64,000 bases of DNA from Pseudozyma flocculosa PF-1 (taxonomy: Eukaryota; Basidiomycota; Ustilaginomycetes; Ustilaginales; Ustilaginaceae): assembly GCF_000417875.1 (NCBI RefSeq), contig NW_006920878.1:235279-299278 (forward strand). The letters are read 5' to 3'. Each line of letters opens with the position of its first letter. Within the stretch, counting starts at the first letter, position 1. Below the pieces are notes generated by a model that saw only the letters and a program-made list of their open reading frames with translations, was not told where the DNA came from and made no database searches. Below are positions 32,795 to 43,799 of this stretch, one piece after another. The position numbers and the translations under genes were made by a program.

Positions 32795-35110
32795 CTACAG
32801 CCTGGCCTCACCGTGGCCACCAGCTTCGCCGCGAAGCGGAAGCGACTCGACGGCTCCGATCTCGCGTGCAACGTTGCGGGCTACGCCGCGAGCGCCGGCC
32901 ATGGTAGTGATCATCGGGTTGACGCCGCTGCTCTCGGGCATGATGCTGGCGTCTGCGACCCAGAGATTCTTGGTGCCCCAGACGCGACCCTCGGGGTCGA
33001 GGGCCGAAGACGAGGGCGAGGCGCCCATGCGGCACGACGCCATCTGGTGGGCGCTGCCAATCGAGAGGAGGTAGGGCTGCGCTCCGACGGCAATCACCTT
33101 CTTCTGCCACGCCTTGTACGCCGGGTCGTTGAGGTCGCGCGGCACCGTGTCAACGGGCGTGTAGGTGGCGGGAACCTGCGTGGTCTCTTTGAAGACATGG
33201 TCCGACGGCGGCACAACCGAGGCCGATGCGCTAGCGCTTGGCACAGAGGTCGTGTTTGCGACCTGACCCGTAAAGGCCGGCACGCCAACTTGGGCCGTCG
33301 AAATCTCGACGGCGCCTGCCGCCATGTGCGCATCGGCGCCCCGAAGGATGCCCTGCAGCAGGCTCCTCTGGTCGAACTTCGAGATGACATACTTGACGCG
33401 TGCGTTGCCCTGCTTGTCGAGCACGACCTGTCCCGCATCGCGGTCGCGGCAGATGATGACCATGGTGTAGGAGTGAGAGTAGCGGATCATTTTGGCCTTG
33501 TGTTCGGCGCCGCCCATGTAGTTGGAGAAGGCCGCATGGACCGAGGGCGAAGAGGCAATGACCTCGATCTTGCAGCCCCAACCCTCCGGGTCGACCATTT
33601 CTGCGCCGTTGGAGACCATGGTCAGCAAGCCGCCCTCCCATGGCTTGATCGGGAAGTTGTAGTAGCCGGTCACCACCGTGGCAGGGTGAAGACGGAGGTT
33701 CTTCCCGATCTGCTTGTTGTACTTGAGCTCGGGCGTGCGGAGCAGGAGAGCAGGCGTCTGGATCGAGCCGGCCGACACAACGACGCCCTTGCTGGCCAGG
33801 ATCTTGACACGACGACCGTCGACGGTGGCCATGGCGCCAATGGCGCGCTTCTTGCCGTCAAAGAGGATGCGCTCGACGCGGCAGTTGGTCATGAAGGCGG
33901 CACCTGCCTCGGCAGCGTCCTTGAGCCACGAAACGACGCCCCCCTGCTTGTGGCCCGAGATGCAGCCCAACTGGCACTTTCCACAATAGTGAGTGTGGCC
34001 GCCGCTGTTCTGGGGGACGGGTTCGACGGGCTGGCCGGCGCGCTGAGAGCCGAGCGCCAGGAGCGAGTTGGAGACATTGTGTCGGATTGGCGCCACGGCG
34101 ACGCCCATGCGGGTGCAGACGGCATTGAGGTCCGAGGTGAAGAAAGGGCTATTGTAGTAGGGTACGCCGTACTTTTCGGCCCAGGCGCGACGGACAAAGT
34201 GGCGCGGCTTGAGCGAGGCTGACCAGTTGATCGAGGTGCCGCCGCCAAAGGTGGAGCCCGCGAGAATGTTGATGGTGGCGTCCTCCGAGGGCATGATCCC
34301 CTGGCCTTCGTAGAGGAGCGAGTAACCCTGATCCTCGCGTCCGACAACCTGGTCGGGTCGGAGGTAGATGCCCTTGTCGACGATGAGGGTCCGCACGCCG
34401 CGCTGCGCCAGGTAACTACCTGCAACGCCGCCTCCAGAACCAGTACCGATGACGAGGACCTCGGTATCGACGATGAGCTCGGTGCCCTCCGGCTGGGCGG
34501 CGAGCTTGTCGTTTTCGAAGATGTACTCGTAGTGAGGCACCGCGGGCTCTTGCTGTGGGGCATTCTTCTGCCAGTCGTCTGCGGGGCCGTCCGGATAACC
34601 GATAGCCTCCCAAGCAGGCTGGTGGTTGCGGTAGAAGACGAGGAGGACGATGCCGCGCAGGCCCGACGCGGCTTTGCGCAGGAGCGAGATGGGCGAGGCG
34701 CTCCATTTTTTGAGCACGGCCTCGCGGTCCTGGCGGCTGAGGCTCTGATAGGGGCCGAGGTAGCCGGTAAGTGCGAGGCAGCCTGGGCGGGTGCCGATGA
34801 GGGAGAGGAGGAGCGCGATGTCGCCAAAGGAGCTGTCGGAGAGCGAGGCCTTCATCTGGGTGGCGGCGCAGTCGAGAAGGCGCGGGTCGCTGGCGAAACC
34901 GTCCGAGGCGTACCGCGGGGCGAGCTCGCGCTGCCGACTGGTAGCGGCCGCGGGGAGCTGGGAGAGGACGTTTGCGGCCTCCTCGCCCTCGAGGGCAGGT
35001 ACGACGGCATCACCGAGCGCGCGGAGTACGTCGATCTGCAGCGGGGTGAAGACGTCCGACGCCTTCAGCAGTGTGGGCATCGGGTAGGACTTTGGTGATG
35101 AGGTAGCCAT
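32795..35110 (-). CDS. FAO1: Long-chain fatty alcohol oxidase (GMC oxidoreductase), likely peroxisomal
   Basis: Single exon, 771 residues. Length, the N-terminal FTPLQIDVLRALGDAVVPAL helix region and the late FAD site are typical of the fungal/plant long-chain alcohol oxidases rather than short GMC oxidases. The FAD dinucleotide motif IGTGSGGGVAGSYLA is at about residue 221. GSTFGGGTSINWSASL is the GMC signature, HTHYCGKCQLGC a Cys-rich segment conserved in this family, and SAHQMASCRMG with NPMITTMAGARGVARN the C-terminal active-site block. It oxidises long-chain alcohols to aldehydes and releases H2O2. The last three residues, ARL, match the PTS1 consensus, which fits an H2O2-producing enzyme. 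A TTATAGA-like box lies about 105 bases upstream. It is convergent with the Sel1 gene. Confidence 0.93.
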   Translation of the reverse strand: MATSSPKSYPMPTLLKASDVFTPLQIDVLRALGDAVVPALEGEEAANVLSQLPAAATSRQRELAPRYASDGFASDPRLLDCAATQMKASLSDSSFGDIALLLSLIGTRPGCLALTGYLGPYQSLSRQDREAVLKKWSASPISLLRKAASGLRGIVLLVFYRNHQPAWEAIGYPDGPADDWQKNAPQQEPAVPHYEYIFENDKLAAQPEGTELIVDTEVLVIGTGSGGGVAGSYLAQRGVRTLIVDKGIYLRPDQVVGREDQGYSLLYEGQGIMPSEDATINILAGSTFGGGTSINWSASLKPRHFVRRAWAEKYGVPYYNSPFFTSDLNAVCTRMGVAVAPIRHNVSNSLLALGSQRAGQPVEPVPQNSGGHTHYCGKCQLGCISGHKQGGVVSWLKDAAEAGAAFMTNCRVERILFDGKKRAIGAMATVDGRRVKILASKGVVVSAGSIQTPALLLRTPELKYNKQIGKNLRLHPATVVTGYYNFPIKPWEGGLLTMVSNGAEMVDPEGWGCKIEVIASSPSVHAAFSNYMGGAEHKAKMIRYSHSYTMVIICRDRDAGQVVLDKQGNARVKYVISKFDQRSLLQGILRGADAHMAAGAVEISTAQVGVPAFTGQVANTTSVPSASASASVVPPSDHVFKETTQVPATYTPVDTVPRDLNDPAYKAWQKKVIAVGAQPYLLSIGSAHQMASCRMGASPSSSALDPEGRVWGTKNLWVADASIMPESSGVNPMITTMAGARGVARNVAREIGAVESLPLRGEAGGHGEARL

Positions 35111-36070
35111 GGCGAAGGCGATCCGTGGTCGTTGTTGGGGGAATGAGGGGAGGTGGAAGAGTTGGTGGTGGACGAGGGGCCTGGGCGGGTGGCGAGAGAG
35201 CGCTGAAGGCGGGGTCTATAAGGAAGGCAGGCAAGGCAGGCAAGACAGGCAAGGCAGGCAGGCAGGCAGGCAGGCAGATTCAGAGACGGGTGCCCCGAGC
35301 GAGCCACCTCGAAAGTAGTGTGGGGAACATGCGCGAGGGGAAAGGCAGAGCGAGCCACATCCGCCGCAGCGGCTCGCGGCTCAGGAACCGACCGACCCCG
35401 CTCTCCCCCGCGGCGCCGCCCCTTTGCCAGCGCAGTCCTCCAACACGGCCGCCGCCACCCTGCACTCTGCAGTCCCTTCGTGGATCTGTTTTGGCCCAGC
35501 AGATGACCATGATGGGCCGCCATTCAGAGAAACCGTCTTTCCGTCGGTACACATACAGTAGGGGTAGGTAGCTGCACACGCAGGCCCGCATCGAGCCCGG
35601 ACCATCAGAGTCAAGGCCGTATGATCGCGGCGAGATCCGAGGGGGGCCACGACGAGGTCAGAGCGGGGATCCGAGCACAACGGCGTTGGTCGTCGGCGGC
35701 TTCAACGCTTGCATGCAAACACGACCAGCAGGTCAAGCCACATCTGCAACGAGATCCTTACCAAAGCCGGTCAGCCAGCTCGCTGCCGCGGCCGAAGGCG
35801 GAGGCGCCTGCGACCCACGCCTCGGACTCGGTGCGCTCCCCACCTTTCCTGCAGCCCCACCTGCCACATCTTGTCGCGACAGCCAAAGGGTCGCGTGAAA
35901 AATTGGTCTCACCTTCGGCTCCGAGGCCAATGTCGCCCGCCACCCGCGCGATAGATCTGGGGGCATCAAACTGGCTGTGAATGTGCCCTTTATGCTGTCC
36001 CGAGCCCGAGATGACCAACAGGCCCGTCGATGTTACCACTACTACGCCCCCTTCTTGCTGTCCGCCAATC
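35111..36070. other. Promoter of the alcohol oxidase and 3' region of the epimerase
   Basis: About 1 kb between two minus-strand genes. It holds the AGGC tract at 35221-35277 and no supported gene. A long minus-strand frame running into this interval from the epimerase is read-through of that gene's second intron. Confidence 0.5.
35221..35277. repeat. (GGCA)n / AGGC tetranucleotide tract
   Basis: Near-continuous AGGC units with occasional AAGGC or AGAC variants, about 110 bases upstream of the alcohol oxidase start. Confidence 0.85.
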
Positions 36071-37213
36071 TTACCAGGCCTCGAGGGTCTGCTCTGCTTG
36101 CCACTGCCGTTTGCCAAATCGACCCGTTGGGCGCAAATCTGGTCAGCATGGCGAGTTTGTCTACTGCTGGGCGTGGCCACGATCACGCTGGCACTCACCT
36201 TTTGACCTTTGGCCAGTCGGAGGAAGCCCTGCACAGCACCCGGCTCCACGCACACGAACGACTTCCAATCGCCGCTCGCAAGGTCCTTGATCCCCTTCTC
36301 GCCTTCAGAGGCCGGGTTCCAGACCACCGTGTCAAGGAGGTTGGCGCTCCTCTTGACCTCGACCCCCTTGCCCATGCGGCCGAGCGGATCATCGACCAGG
36401 CTTGCGTTGTAGTGCAGCGAGACATCGCCTGGCTCGCGCCCCTCGTCGGCGAACCGGTGCGCTCGGTCCATGGCCTCGCCCGCCGGCCTCACCTCGGCAT
36501 CTTGGACCTCGGACCTGGCAAAGTCCCTGAGCTTGTCCATGCACGTCTGCCCTTGCAAGCCGTGCACGCTCGCCTTGGTGCTGTCGGGAACCAGCAGGTA
36601 GTTGTGCAGCAGTGCCTGGAACGGCATCTCACCGCCCGTGCTCGTCGAAAGGTGCTCGACCGACAGCTGGCAACGAAGCGCGTTGGGAGTCAGCGTCACC
36701 TTGTACTCGAGCGCCGTTTCAAACGGCCACGACGAGGCCACCTCGGGCAGCTCAGAAGACCGCAGCGTCAGAGTGACCGAAACCCGGTCCTCGGAAGAAG
36801 ACTCGCTGGTCGAGTCGTCCGACGAGAGGCTCCAGCGATGGGTGCGTGCGAATCCGTGCTTGGCCAGGTGCTCGACTGCTTTGGGAGCATCCTTGTGGTC
36901 CGAGGGTGCCCCGAATACGGGAAAGACGAGCGGGATGCCGCCGCGAATCGCCGCCGAGCCATCGAGGGCGCTGCCACGGGCGAGGCGGTCGAACCGGGAC
37001 CGGCAGTCTGAAGTCAGCGAGCGCCTGTGCTGAGGTGGCTGAAACCATGATTCTCTCGACTCACGCCTTCTCGCTGAGAAAAAGACGCTCCTGACCGCCG
37101 TTGGACCTCCAGCTAGTGACCGTGGCTCCGTAGAGGTAGATTTCCACGCTGGCCTTGGAGGCGGGTAGGTCTAGTCGTACGGCCGCATTGTCGTGCACGA
37201 ATGAAATGGGCAT
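36071..37213 (-). CDS. Glucose-6-phosphate 1-epimerase (aldose-1-epimerase superfamily)
   Basis: Three exons on the minus strand, 37213-37065, 36970-36199 and 36103-36071, give 317 residues. Exon 1 ends in FLSEK. Exon 2 resumes ALDGSAAIRGGIPLVFPVFG, the family signature. A GTGAGT donor follows LAKGQK, and a third exon of only 11 codons reads WQAEQTLEAW, matching the conserved C-terminus of YMR099C-type enzymes. The enzyme interconverts alpha- and beta-glucose-6-phosphate in the cytosol. FARTHRWSL carries the substrate-binding His/Arg region and SFVCVEPGAV the catalytic Glu. The start is set by MPISFVHDNAAV; the frame is open upstream but has no family likeness. Without the small last exon the frame would run on for 150 unrelated residues. 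Confidence 0.92.
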
Positions 37214-37936
37214 GGTCGGCGCAGGATGAAGTGAGAAGAGGGGCACAGGGCGTGTGTTGGTAGGATTGGTGGATGGCGATGGTGGTGGTGATGGTGGTGG
37301 GAGGGCGGCAAGAACCGATGGCACGGTCGGCAAGCACCTCGGTGATGATTGCGCTCGCAGTGGGGGGCTGGCTACGAAGTCGGCCAGTCTGCAGGGCTGC
37401 GTCGGCGCTTTGACTTCCTCCCCCTCGCCGACAACAGCCAGCACCACCATCATCCGTGGTCGACTCTTTGAGGCCAGACCTTGCCCCGGTCTGCGTGACT
37501 TACACTCCAGTCATCGAGTTGCGAACGGTCCGAACGTGGCCCCGGAGCTGCCTGTACCGGTAACAAGCGTTTCTCATACGGCAGCCCAGGGTCTGGGATA
37601 CCGCCGGTCACCAGGCAGAGCTGGGTGAGGGGCGACAAACGGGGCTCGCCGAAGCCGCCGGAGTTACGGCCGGGGAGAAGGCCGAGGCAGGGTCCCCGGC
37701 CCAAACTACGGACAGGTCCACGCGCATGGGCTGGGCTTGCCGGCACCTACCACCACCCTCCGCTACTTACCACACCTTCACGATTCTTCTTGCGGACGTG
37801 TATCTGCCCGCCGCTGCCGAAACCTACCCGCCATCGCAACCCTCGCTCGTGTTCGCTTGCCTTTGCTCTGGCGCGGCCGCCTCCCGCAAGCCTCTGGCCC
37901 TGACACGCTACTTCCTCAAAACGCTCGAGGCCGGGC
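37214..37936. other. Divergent promoter region, epimerase (-) and aldehyde dehydrogenase (+)
   Basis: About 0.7 kb with a GATGGTG-type short tract near 37270-37300. No gene is seen beyond the two starts. Confidence 0.45.
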
Positions 37937-39597
37937 ATGTTTCCCGTCGCGGTGGGCGCAAAGGCTCCTCCGCCAATCGACTCCATCGAGACGAGGCAGT
38001 GGATCAATGGACGAGTGGGTATTGCTTCCCATGACAAGGCTGGGGCGGCTCCTAGTTGCGAGCAACTGCAATGAATGGAGCTGGTGTCCGTCGGGGTCGT
38101 TTGACGTCGAGCGCAGCTGATGCCTTCGCTCGACTGCTTCCTCCCCTTCTGCTACCCCGGTGACTGACCTGCTCCGCTCAACCTCAACAGTACGTTGAGG
38201 CCTCGTCGGACGATACTATCCAGCTGTACAACCCGACCACCGAGGAGCCGTTGCTGAGGCTGCGGCCATCTTCGCAGCAAGACGTCGACGTGGCCGTACA
38301 GGCCGCGCTGGCGGCGCAACCACACTGGGAGTCGCTGGGTTCTCTGGCGTGGGCCGCCCTCTTCCGCAAGCTGGCCGGGTTGATCCGTCGCGATGCGGCC
38401 GCATTGGTCGCACTCGAATCGCTGAGCCAGGGCAAGCCAAACACTGCGCCGGATGCGATCCGAACGGCGGGCTACCTTGACATGATCAGTTCTCAGGCTT
38501 TCGTCTGCCATGGCGAGAGCACTATCACCACCCCTGGCCAGCTCGGCATCACGATCAACGTACCCTTTGGCGTGACGGCGGCGATAGTGCCTTGGAACAC
38601 GCCGCTGTTGCTCTCGTTTGTCAAGATTGCACCAGCGCTGCTGGCCGGCAATACCATGATCCTCAAGCCCTCGGAGCGCTCGCCGCTCAGCCTCATTGCT
38701 GTTGCGTCGCTCTTCAAAGAGGCCGGCTTCCCCGATGGCGTCTTCAACGTGGTCAATGGCGGGGCCGACGTCGGGCAGATGATCTGCCGGCATCCGCTGA
38801 TCCGTCGTCTCTCGTTTACGGGGTGCATCCGCACCGGAAAGCTCGTCTCGGCGGCCGCGGCGCAGAGCAACCTCAAGGCGGTGACGCTCGAGCTCGGGGG
38901 CAAGAACCCAAGCATCGTCTTCGACGATGCCGACGTAGGTGAGGCTGTGCGCGCTACCGAGTTCAGCATGGTCTACAACTGTGCCCAGGTCTGTATGGCC
39001 AACTCGCGGATTTACGTCCAGAGAGGCGTGTCCCAGCGGTTCATCGCGGCCTTCACCGAGAGGTATACCGCCCGTATTCCGGCCGATCCCTTCTCCGAGC
39101 CGACGCCGCCCATGGGACCTGTCGTCGATCGGCGGGCGTACGAAACCATCCAAGGGTACATCCAAGAGGCGCGAAGGAGCGGAGCGACGATCGTCGATGC
39201 TGGCCCCTCATCGCTCGACCACACTCGAGGCAAAGGCTTTTTCGTGCGGCCGACGGTCATCCTCGACCTGCCACGGGACAGCGCGGCGGCCAAGGACGAG
39301 ATATTCGGGCCCGTGGTCTCGATTACGACGTTTGAGGACGACGACGAGGTGCTGGATATGGCCAACGACTCCGAGTACGGGTTGTACGCCTCCGTGTTCA
39401 CGAGGGATCTGTCGAGGGCGATGCGGTTCGCGCGGAGGCTCGAGGCCGGCACCGTCGCCGTCAACCAGACGAGCCCGACGATCCTCCTCGACCTTCCCTT
39501 TGGCGGCATGAAGCAGTCCGGAAACGGGTACGAGTTTGGCGCGCAGGCCATCCGGGATTGGACGCATCAGAAGGGCCTGTTGATCAGGACGGGGTAG
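37937..39597 (+). CDS. Aldehyde dehydrogenase (NAD(P)-dependent, ALDH superfamily)
   Basis: Exons 37937-38014 (26 codons ending RQWINGR) and 38191-39597, joined in phase 0 across a 176-nt GTGGGT...AACAG intron, give 494 residues, the standard ALDH length. Splicing restores the family N-terminus WINGR-YVEASSDDTIQLYNP. Motifs are PWNTPLLLSFVKIAPALLAG, LKPSERSPLS, LELGGKNPSIVFDDAD with the general-base Glu, QVCMANSRIYVQ with the catalytic Cys (about residue 294), and DEIFGPVVS. The nucleotide-binding motif reads SFTGCIRTG where most ALDHs have FTGS. It oxidises an aldehyde to the acid; the substrate is unknown. There is no targeting signal, so it is probably cytosolic. It follows the alcohol oxidase and epimerase genes, whose alcohol-derived aldehyde it could accept; that is inference. 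Confidence 0.94.
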
Positions 39598-40974
39598 TGA
39601 GCGGCAGAAAGGCAATCCCCAGACGACCGATACCCCTCCTGGTGCGACTGTGATGCGTGGACGACATGACACGAGACCAAGAGGCTGGGATGCCCTCAAG
39701 GGTGACCATGGCCGAGCCGGCGACGTTGTGCGTCAGGTCACCGACCACGGGCGACGGGACAGGAGGGTGCTGTAGAAAGACCCTAGATGTGACTTTACCT
39801 ACCCGCTGCCTGCACTTGTCCTCCTACGGTACCGTGACTTGTGCGCAGGTCGGTGCGGTAGCGAGGCTGAGGCTCGGACTGTCTCTACGGCAGGACAAGA
39901 GGGATCGACTGGGTAGAGCGGGACATGCTGGGTGAGTAGTATTCCCGCCGTGGGCCGCCATCGAGGGCGGGGCCGGTGAACGGGTCGACGATGCATACAG
40001 TAGGCATCCCGGGCGCCGCCTGGTGGGTGGTGTGTGTACCCTCGGCCTGTATCCATATGTAGGCGGGGGCGTGTGACGCTTCCGCGCAGACGGAAAAGCC
40101 GCGTAGACGCGGAGAGAAGCGGGCCAACTGACGGATGTCGAGAAGCGAGGAGGACATGAGAGCGCGCCAGGCCAGAGCCAGGGCGCGTCACGGCGGGCAA
40201 GAAGGCAGCCCAACAACCATGTCGGGTCGAGTGGCTGGACCATGCACGATGGCCCAGGATGTGCCATCGGTAGCGCACCGGGGAAGGTGCCAAGAGAGGG
40301 GCCCCCTTGGCAGGCTGACAGCGGCGGTGGCCCCTCGCTGTGGCCACACCCCCAGGGGCGGGGTACCGGCAGGAGATCAGCGTGTGGAGGCATCCGACTA
40401 CACTTCTCTCTCTTCTGTTTAGAGAGCGGCAGGTTGCCGACAGCAACCTGCCGCACCAGCACCAGCAGCACCAGCGATCCCCGAAGGTAGCAGAGATCAG
40501 AGGTCGCCGTCATCTTCACCCCACCCACCGCCAAGCGGAAAGCTGAAATGGCAGGCCAGCCAGGCCAACACGCGCGGTCATCATCGCGGTGGGCGGGCCA
40601 CCCTTCAGGCTTGGCTTATAGCCGCCTCCGCCGCCCGCCGCCAAGCGCACCGGGTGCTCCTCCCAGGCATCGGCGCGACCGCCCTCGCCTCTCGGCGGTC
40701 AGGCGTGGATCGAGACCGAACCTACTAGTCCCGCACTGCGCGGACGCTTCCATCCTCGCCGCTTTCCGCCGTGCCGACTCTCTCTCTCTCTCTTTCGCCT
40801 AGCTCGCCTCCTGCCTCGATCCATACCGCCTCGAACCCACATCACCACCACCACCACCTCCAGAGTACTTTCACACGGGCTCGGCCGACCTGCTTATCGC
40901 CGTCCTGCTGCCATCCTAGTCCACCTCGCGCACTGCTTGCAAAACCACTGCCCTTGCGACACACATCATCCGTC
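39598..40974. other. Intergenic region and carnitine acetyltransferase leader
   Basis: About 1.4 kb with no supported gene. A CT microsatellite lies near 40778-40796, and CA/CCA-rich leader precedes the next start. Confidence 0.45.
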
Positions 40975-43446
40975 ATGGCGCCCAGACTAGACCAGGCTGA
41001 TGCTGCGGCACACTCAAAAAAGACCAGCAGCGGCCAGCCGGACAACGCCCAGGCAATCGAACAACAGACCAAGGGCAAGGATGCCGGCAAATCCGAGGGC
41101 CTCGGAGCGGGCAAGACGTTCGAGGGCCAGTCCAAGCTGCCCAAACTACCCATCCCCAAGCTCGAGGACTCCTGCCAGCGATACCTCAGCAGCCTCAAGG
41201 CGCTCCAGTCCCCCGAGGAGCACGCAAAGACCACAAAGGTCGTCGAAGCCTTCCTCAAGACCGACGGTCCAAAGATGCAGCGGGCTCTCGAGGACTATGC
41301 CAGCGGGCGCGCCAGCTACATCGAAGAGTTCTGGGACGAAAGCTACCTCATGGCCAGCGACAGCGTCGTCCTCAACCTCAATCCGTTCTTCATCCTGGAG
41401 TAAGCAAGCAGCACGCCCTCGATACGCTGCAGAGCCGTCTGTCTTCAGCACTCTGATCGCCGTCGCTGACAATCGTCTGACCCCCTCCCGCGCTCGGGTT
41501 GTGCGCCCTTTTCCCCGGCCCGCAGAGATGACCCAACTCCAACCCGCGGCAACCAGTTGATGCGAACCGCCAATCTGATCCTGGCCAGCCTTGCCTTCGT
41601 TCACGATCTCCGTACCGGCGTCCTCGAGCCGGACAACGTCCGAGGCACCCCCCTCGACATGTACCAGTATACCAAGCTCTTTGCGACCTCGCGCATCCCT
41701 ACCACCAACGGCTGCCGCATGGAGACGTCTCCAGACAGCCGTCACGTCGTTGTCATGCGCCGCGGACAGATCTACTGGTTCGAGGCGCTCGACGAGGAGC
41801 ACCGACCCCTGCTCACCGAGCGTGCCATGCTCGGCAACCTCCAGGCCATTGTGCGAGACGCCGAACAGATCGCACCCGGCCAGGTGGCGGACGGCGCTAT
41901 GGGCATCCTCACCACCGAGAAGCGGCCGATCTGGAGCATGTATCGCGACCACCTCCAGGAGAATCCAAACAACCGCAAATGCCTTGAGGTCGTCGACAGT
42001 GCACTCTTTGTCGTCTGCATGGATGACAGCGAACCCACCGACGCCGCCGAGCTGAGCAACAATATGCTCTGCGGCACCTATCGTCTCGATGGCGGCAAGC
42101 AGGTTGGCACCTGCACCAACCGCTGGTACGACAAGCTGCAGATCATCGTGTGCGCCAACGGTGCTGCCGGCATCAACTTTGAGCACACGGGCGTCGACGG
42201 CCACACGGTTTTGCGCTACGTCGCCGACATCTACACGGAGCTCATCATGCGCTTTGCCAAATCCATCAACAGCGCCACAAAGAGCCTCTTCAAGGCCAAG
42301 ACCAGCCCATGGGCCAAGGGCGCCGGCAAGCGGGCCCCGCCAGCGCCCTCGGCGAGCGGCGCCAGCCCGGACGAGAGCGAGGCCGATAAGCTCGAGGAGG
42401 TCGAGCAGGCCACCTCTCCGCGAAAGCTCGAGTGGACGCTGACGCCGAAGTTGGCCGCGGGTATCCGACATGGCGAGATGCGCCTGTCGGACCTCATCTG
42501 CCAGAACGAGTGCCAGGTGCTCGAGTTTGACAAGTATGGCAAGAACTTCATCACGCGGCACAAGTTTTCGCCCGATGCCTTCGTCCAGATGGCGTTCCAG
42601 GCGGCCTACTATTCGCTCTACGGACGATGCGAGACGACCTATGAGCCAGCGATGACCAAGGCCTTCCTGCACGGGCGTACCGAGGCGATCCGGACGGTGC
42701 AGCCGCACTCGCTCGACTTTGTCGAGTCGTACGTCTCGTCGGACACCAAGATCGAGGACAAGCTGGCCGCGCTGAAAAGGGCGTGCGACGGCCATTCAAA
42801 GCTGTCGCGTGCGTGCGCCACGGGCAACGGCCACGACCGGCACCTCTACGCCCTGCTGGCCGTGTTCAAGAAACAGCAGGCCGAAAACGGCGCCGACGAG
42901 CCCGTGCCGGAATTGTTCCGCGATCCTGGTTACGCGACGTTGAGCCACACTGTGCTCTCGACGTCAAACTGCGGCAATCCAGCCCTGCGCATCTTTGGCT
43001 TCGGACCCGTGGCTCCGGACGGCTTCGGCATTGGTTACATCATCAAGGATGACGGCATCACAGTGTGTGCCTCGTCCAAGCACCTGCAGACCAAGCGCTA
43101 CCTCGAGGCGCTCGAGGGCTACCTGGTTCGGACGCAGCACATGATCGTTGAGCATTACAAGGCGGCCAACGTGCGCGCCAAGGACACCTACATCGACCAC
43201 GCGGGCGTCGAGTGCTCAGTACGCACCGGCCTGCCGATCGGCTCCAAACCCAAGACTGGTAGCAACGGCTACTCGGATGACTGGGAAAACTACTCCAGGC
43301 ACAACGTGGGCGAGAGCGGTTACAGCTTCTTTGGAGATGCCGGATCGACGCAGAACAAGGACGATGCGGAGAGGAAGGGCCACAACCGCCGCAACAGCCG
43401 GCTTTCCGGCGTCGGTCGCACGCTCATGTACAACGACTACAACTAA
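40975..43446 (+). CDS. Carnitine O-acetyltransferase, cytosolic Yat-type
   Basis: Exons 40975-41399 and 41526-43446, joined across a 126-nt GTAAGC...CGCAG intron, give 781 residues. The enzyme moves acetyl groups between CoA and carnitine, letting acetyl units reach mitochondria. The choline/carnitine acyltransferase domain starts at LPKLPIPKLEDSCQRYLSSL. The catalytic His is in NFEHTGVDGHTVLRY (about residue 362), and the YSLYGRCETTYEPAMTKAFLHGRTE and LSTSNCGNPALRIFGFGPVAPDGFGIGY blocks form the carnitine and CoA sites. An acidic Ala/Pro insert (about 405-435) interrupts the domain. The first 50 residues are polar, with no presequence, and the C-terminus has no PTS1, so a cytosolic YAT1/YAT2-like form is likelier than the peroxisomal/mitochondrial CAT2. 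It lies 1.4 kb from the aldehyde dehydrogenase. Confidence 0.95.
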
Positions 43447-43799
43447 AGCCGAGGTCCCTTCCGTACGCGCTGTCTAGCCCCCTAAAAGGGCCATCCTATG
43501 CTTCTGTCCCAGGCTCCAATGAAAAGAGCTTGAAATATCTTCAGCGCCGGTCTGTGTCGTCGTCCTTCGCCGTGTGAGGCTGGAAAGAGGGGTGAAGCAA
43601 TGCATTTCCAGCCTCGAAGCACATCGCATTAGCTTTTCTCGTGCGATAAAAACCACGGGTTCTTCGCAGCGCCCCCAGCCGTCAGCGTGCCGGGGGGGAA
43701 AAAGTGTCGCAGCCGGCCGACCTTTGACTAGCTCCCTCACACCACCACCACCGACCATCTCACGCCATCCTCATCTTCTCTATCTCAAACCATAACGCC
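43447..43799. other. Spacer between carnitine acetyltransferase and bL32m
   Basis: Short interval on the same strand. GATAAAAA at about 43645-43652 is a possible TATA-like element for the ribosomal protein gene. Confidence 0.4.

Noticed and set aside
32741..34222. 493-codon plus-strand frame over the alcohol oxidase
   Set aside because: Antisense shadow; Arg/Val/Gly-rich translation without motifs.
35758..36198. 150-residue C-terminal extension of the epimerase
   Set aside because: It starts exactly at a GTGAGT donor, and a short third exon restores the conserved C-terminus.
41146..42795. 549-codon minus-strand frame over the carnitine acetyltransferase
   Set aside because: Antisense shadow of the catalytic exon.
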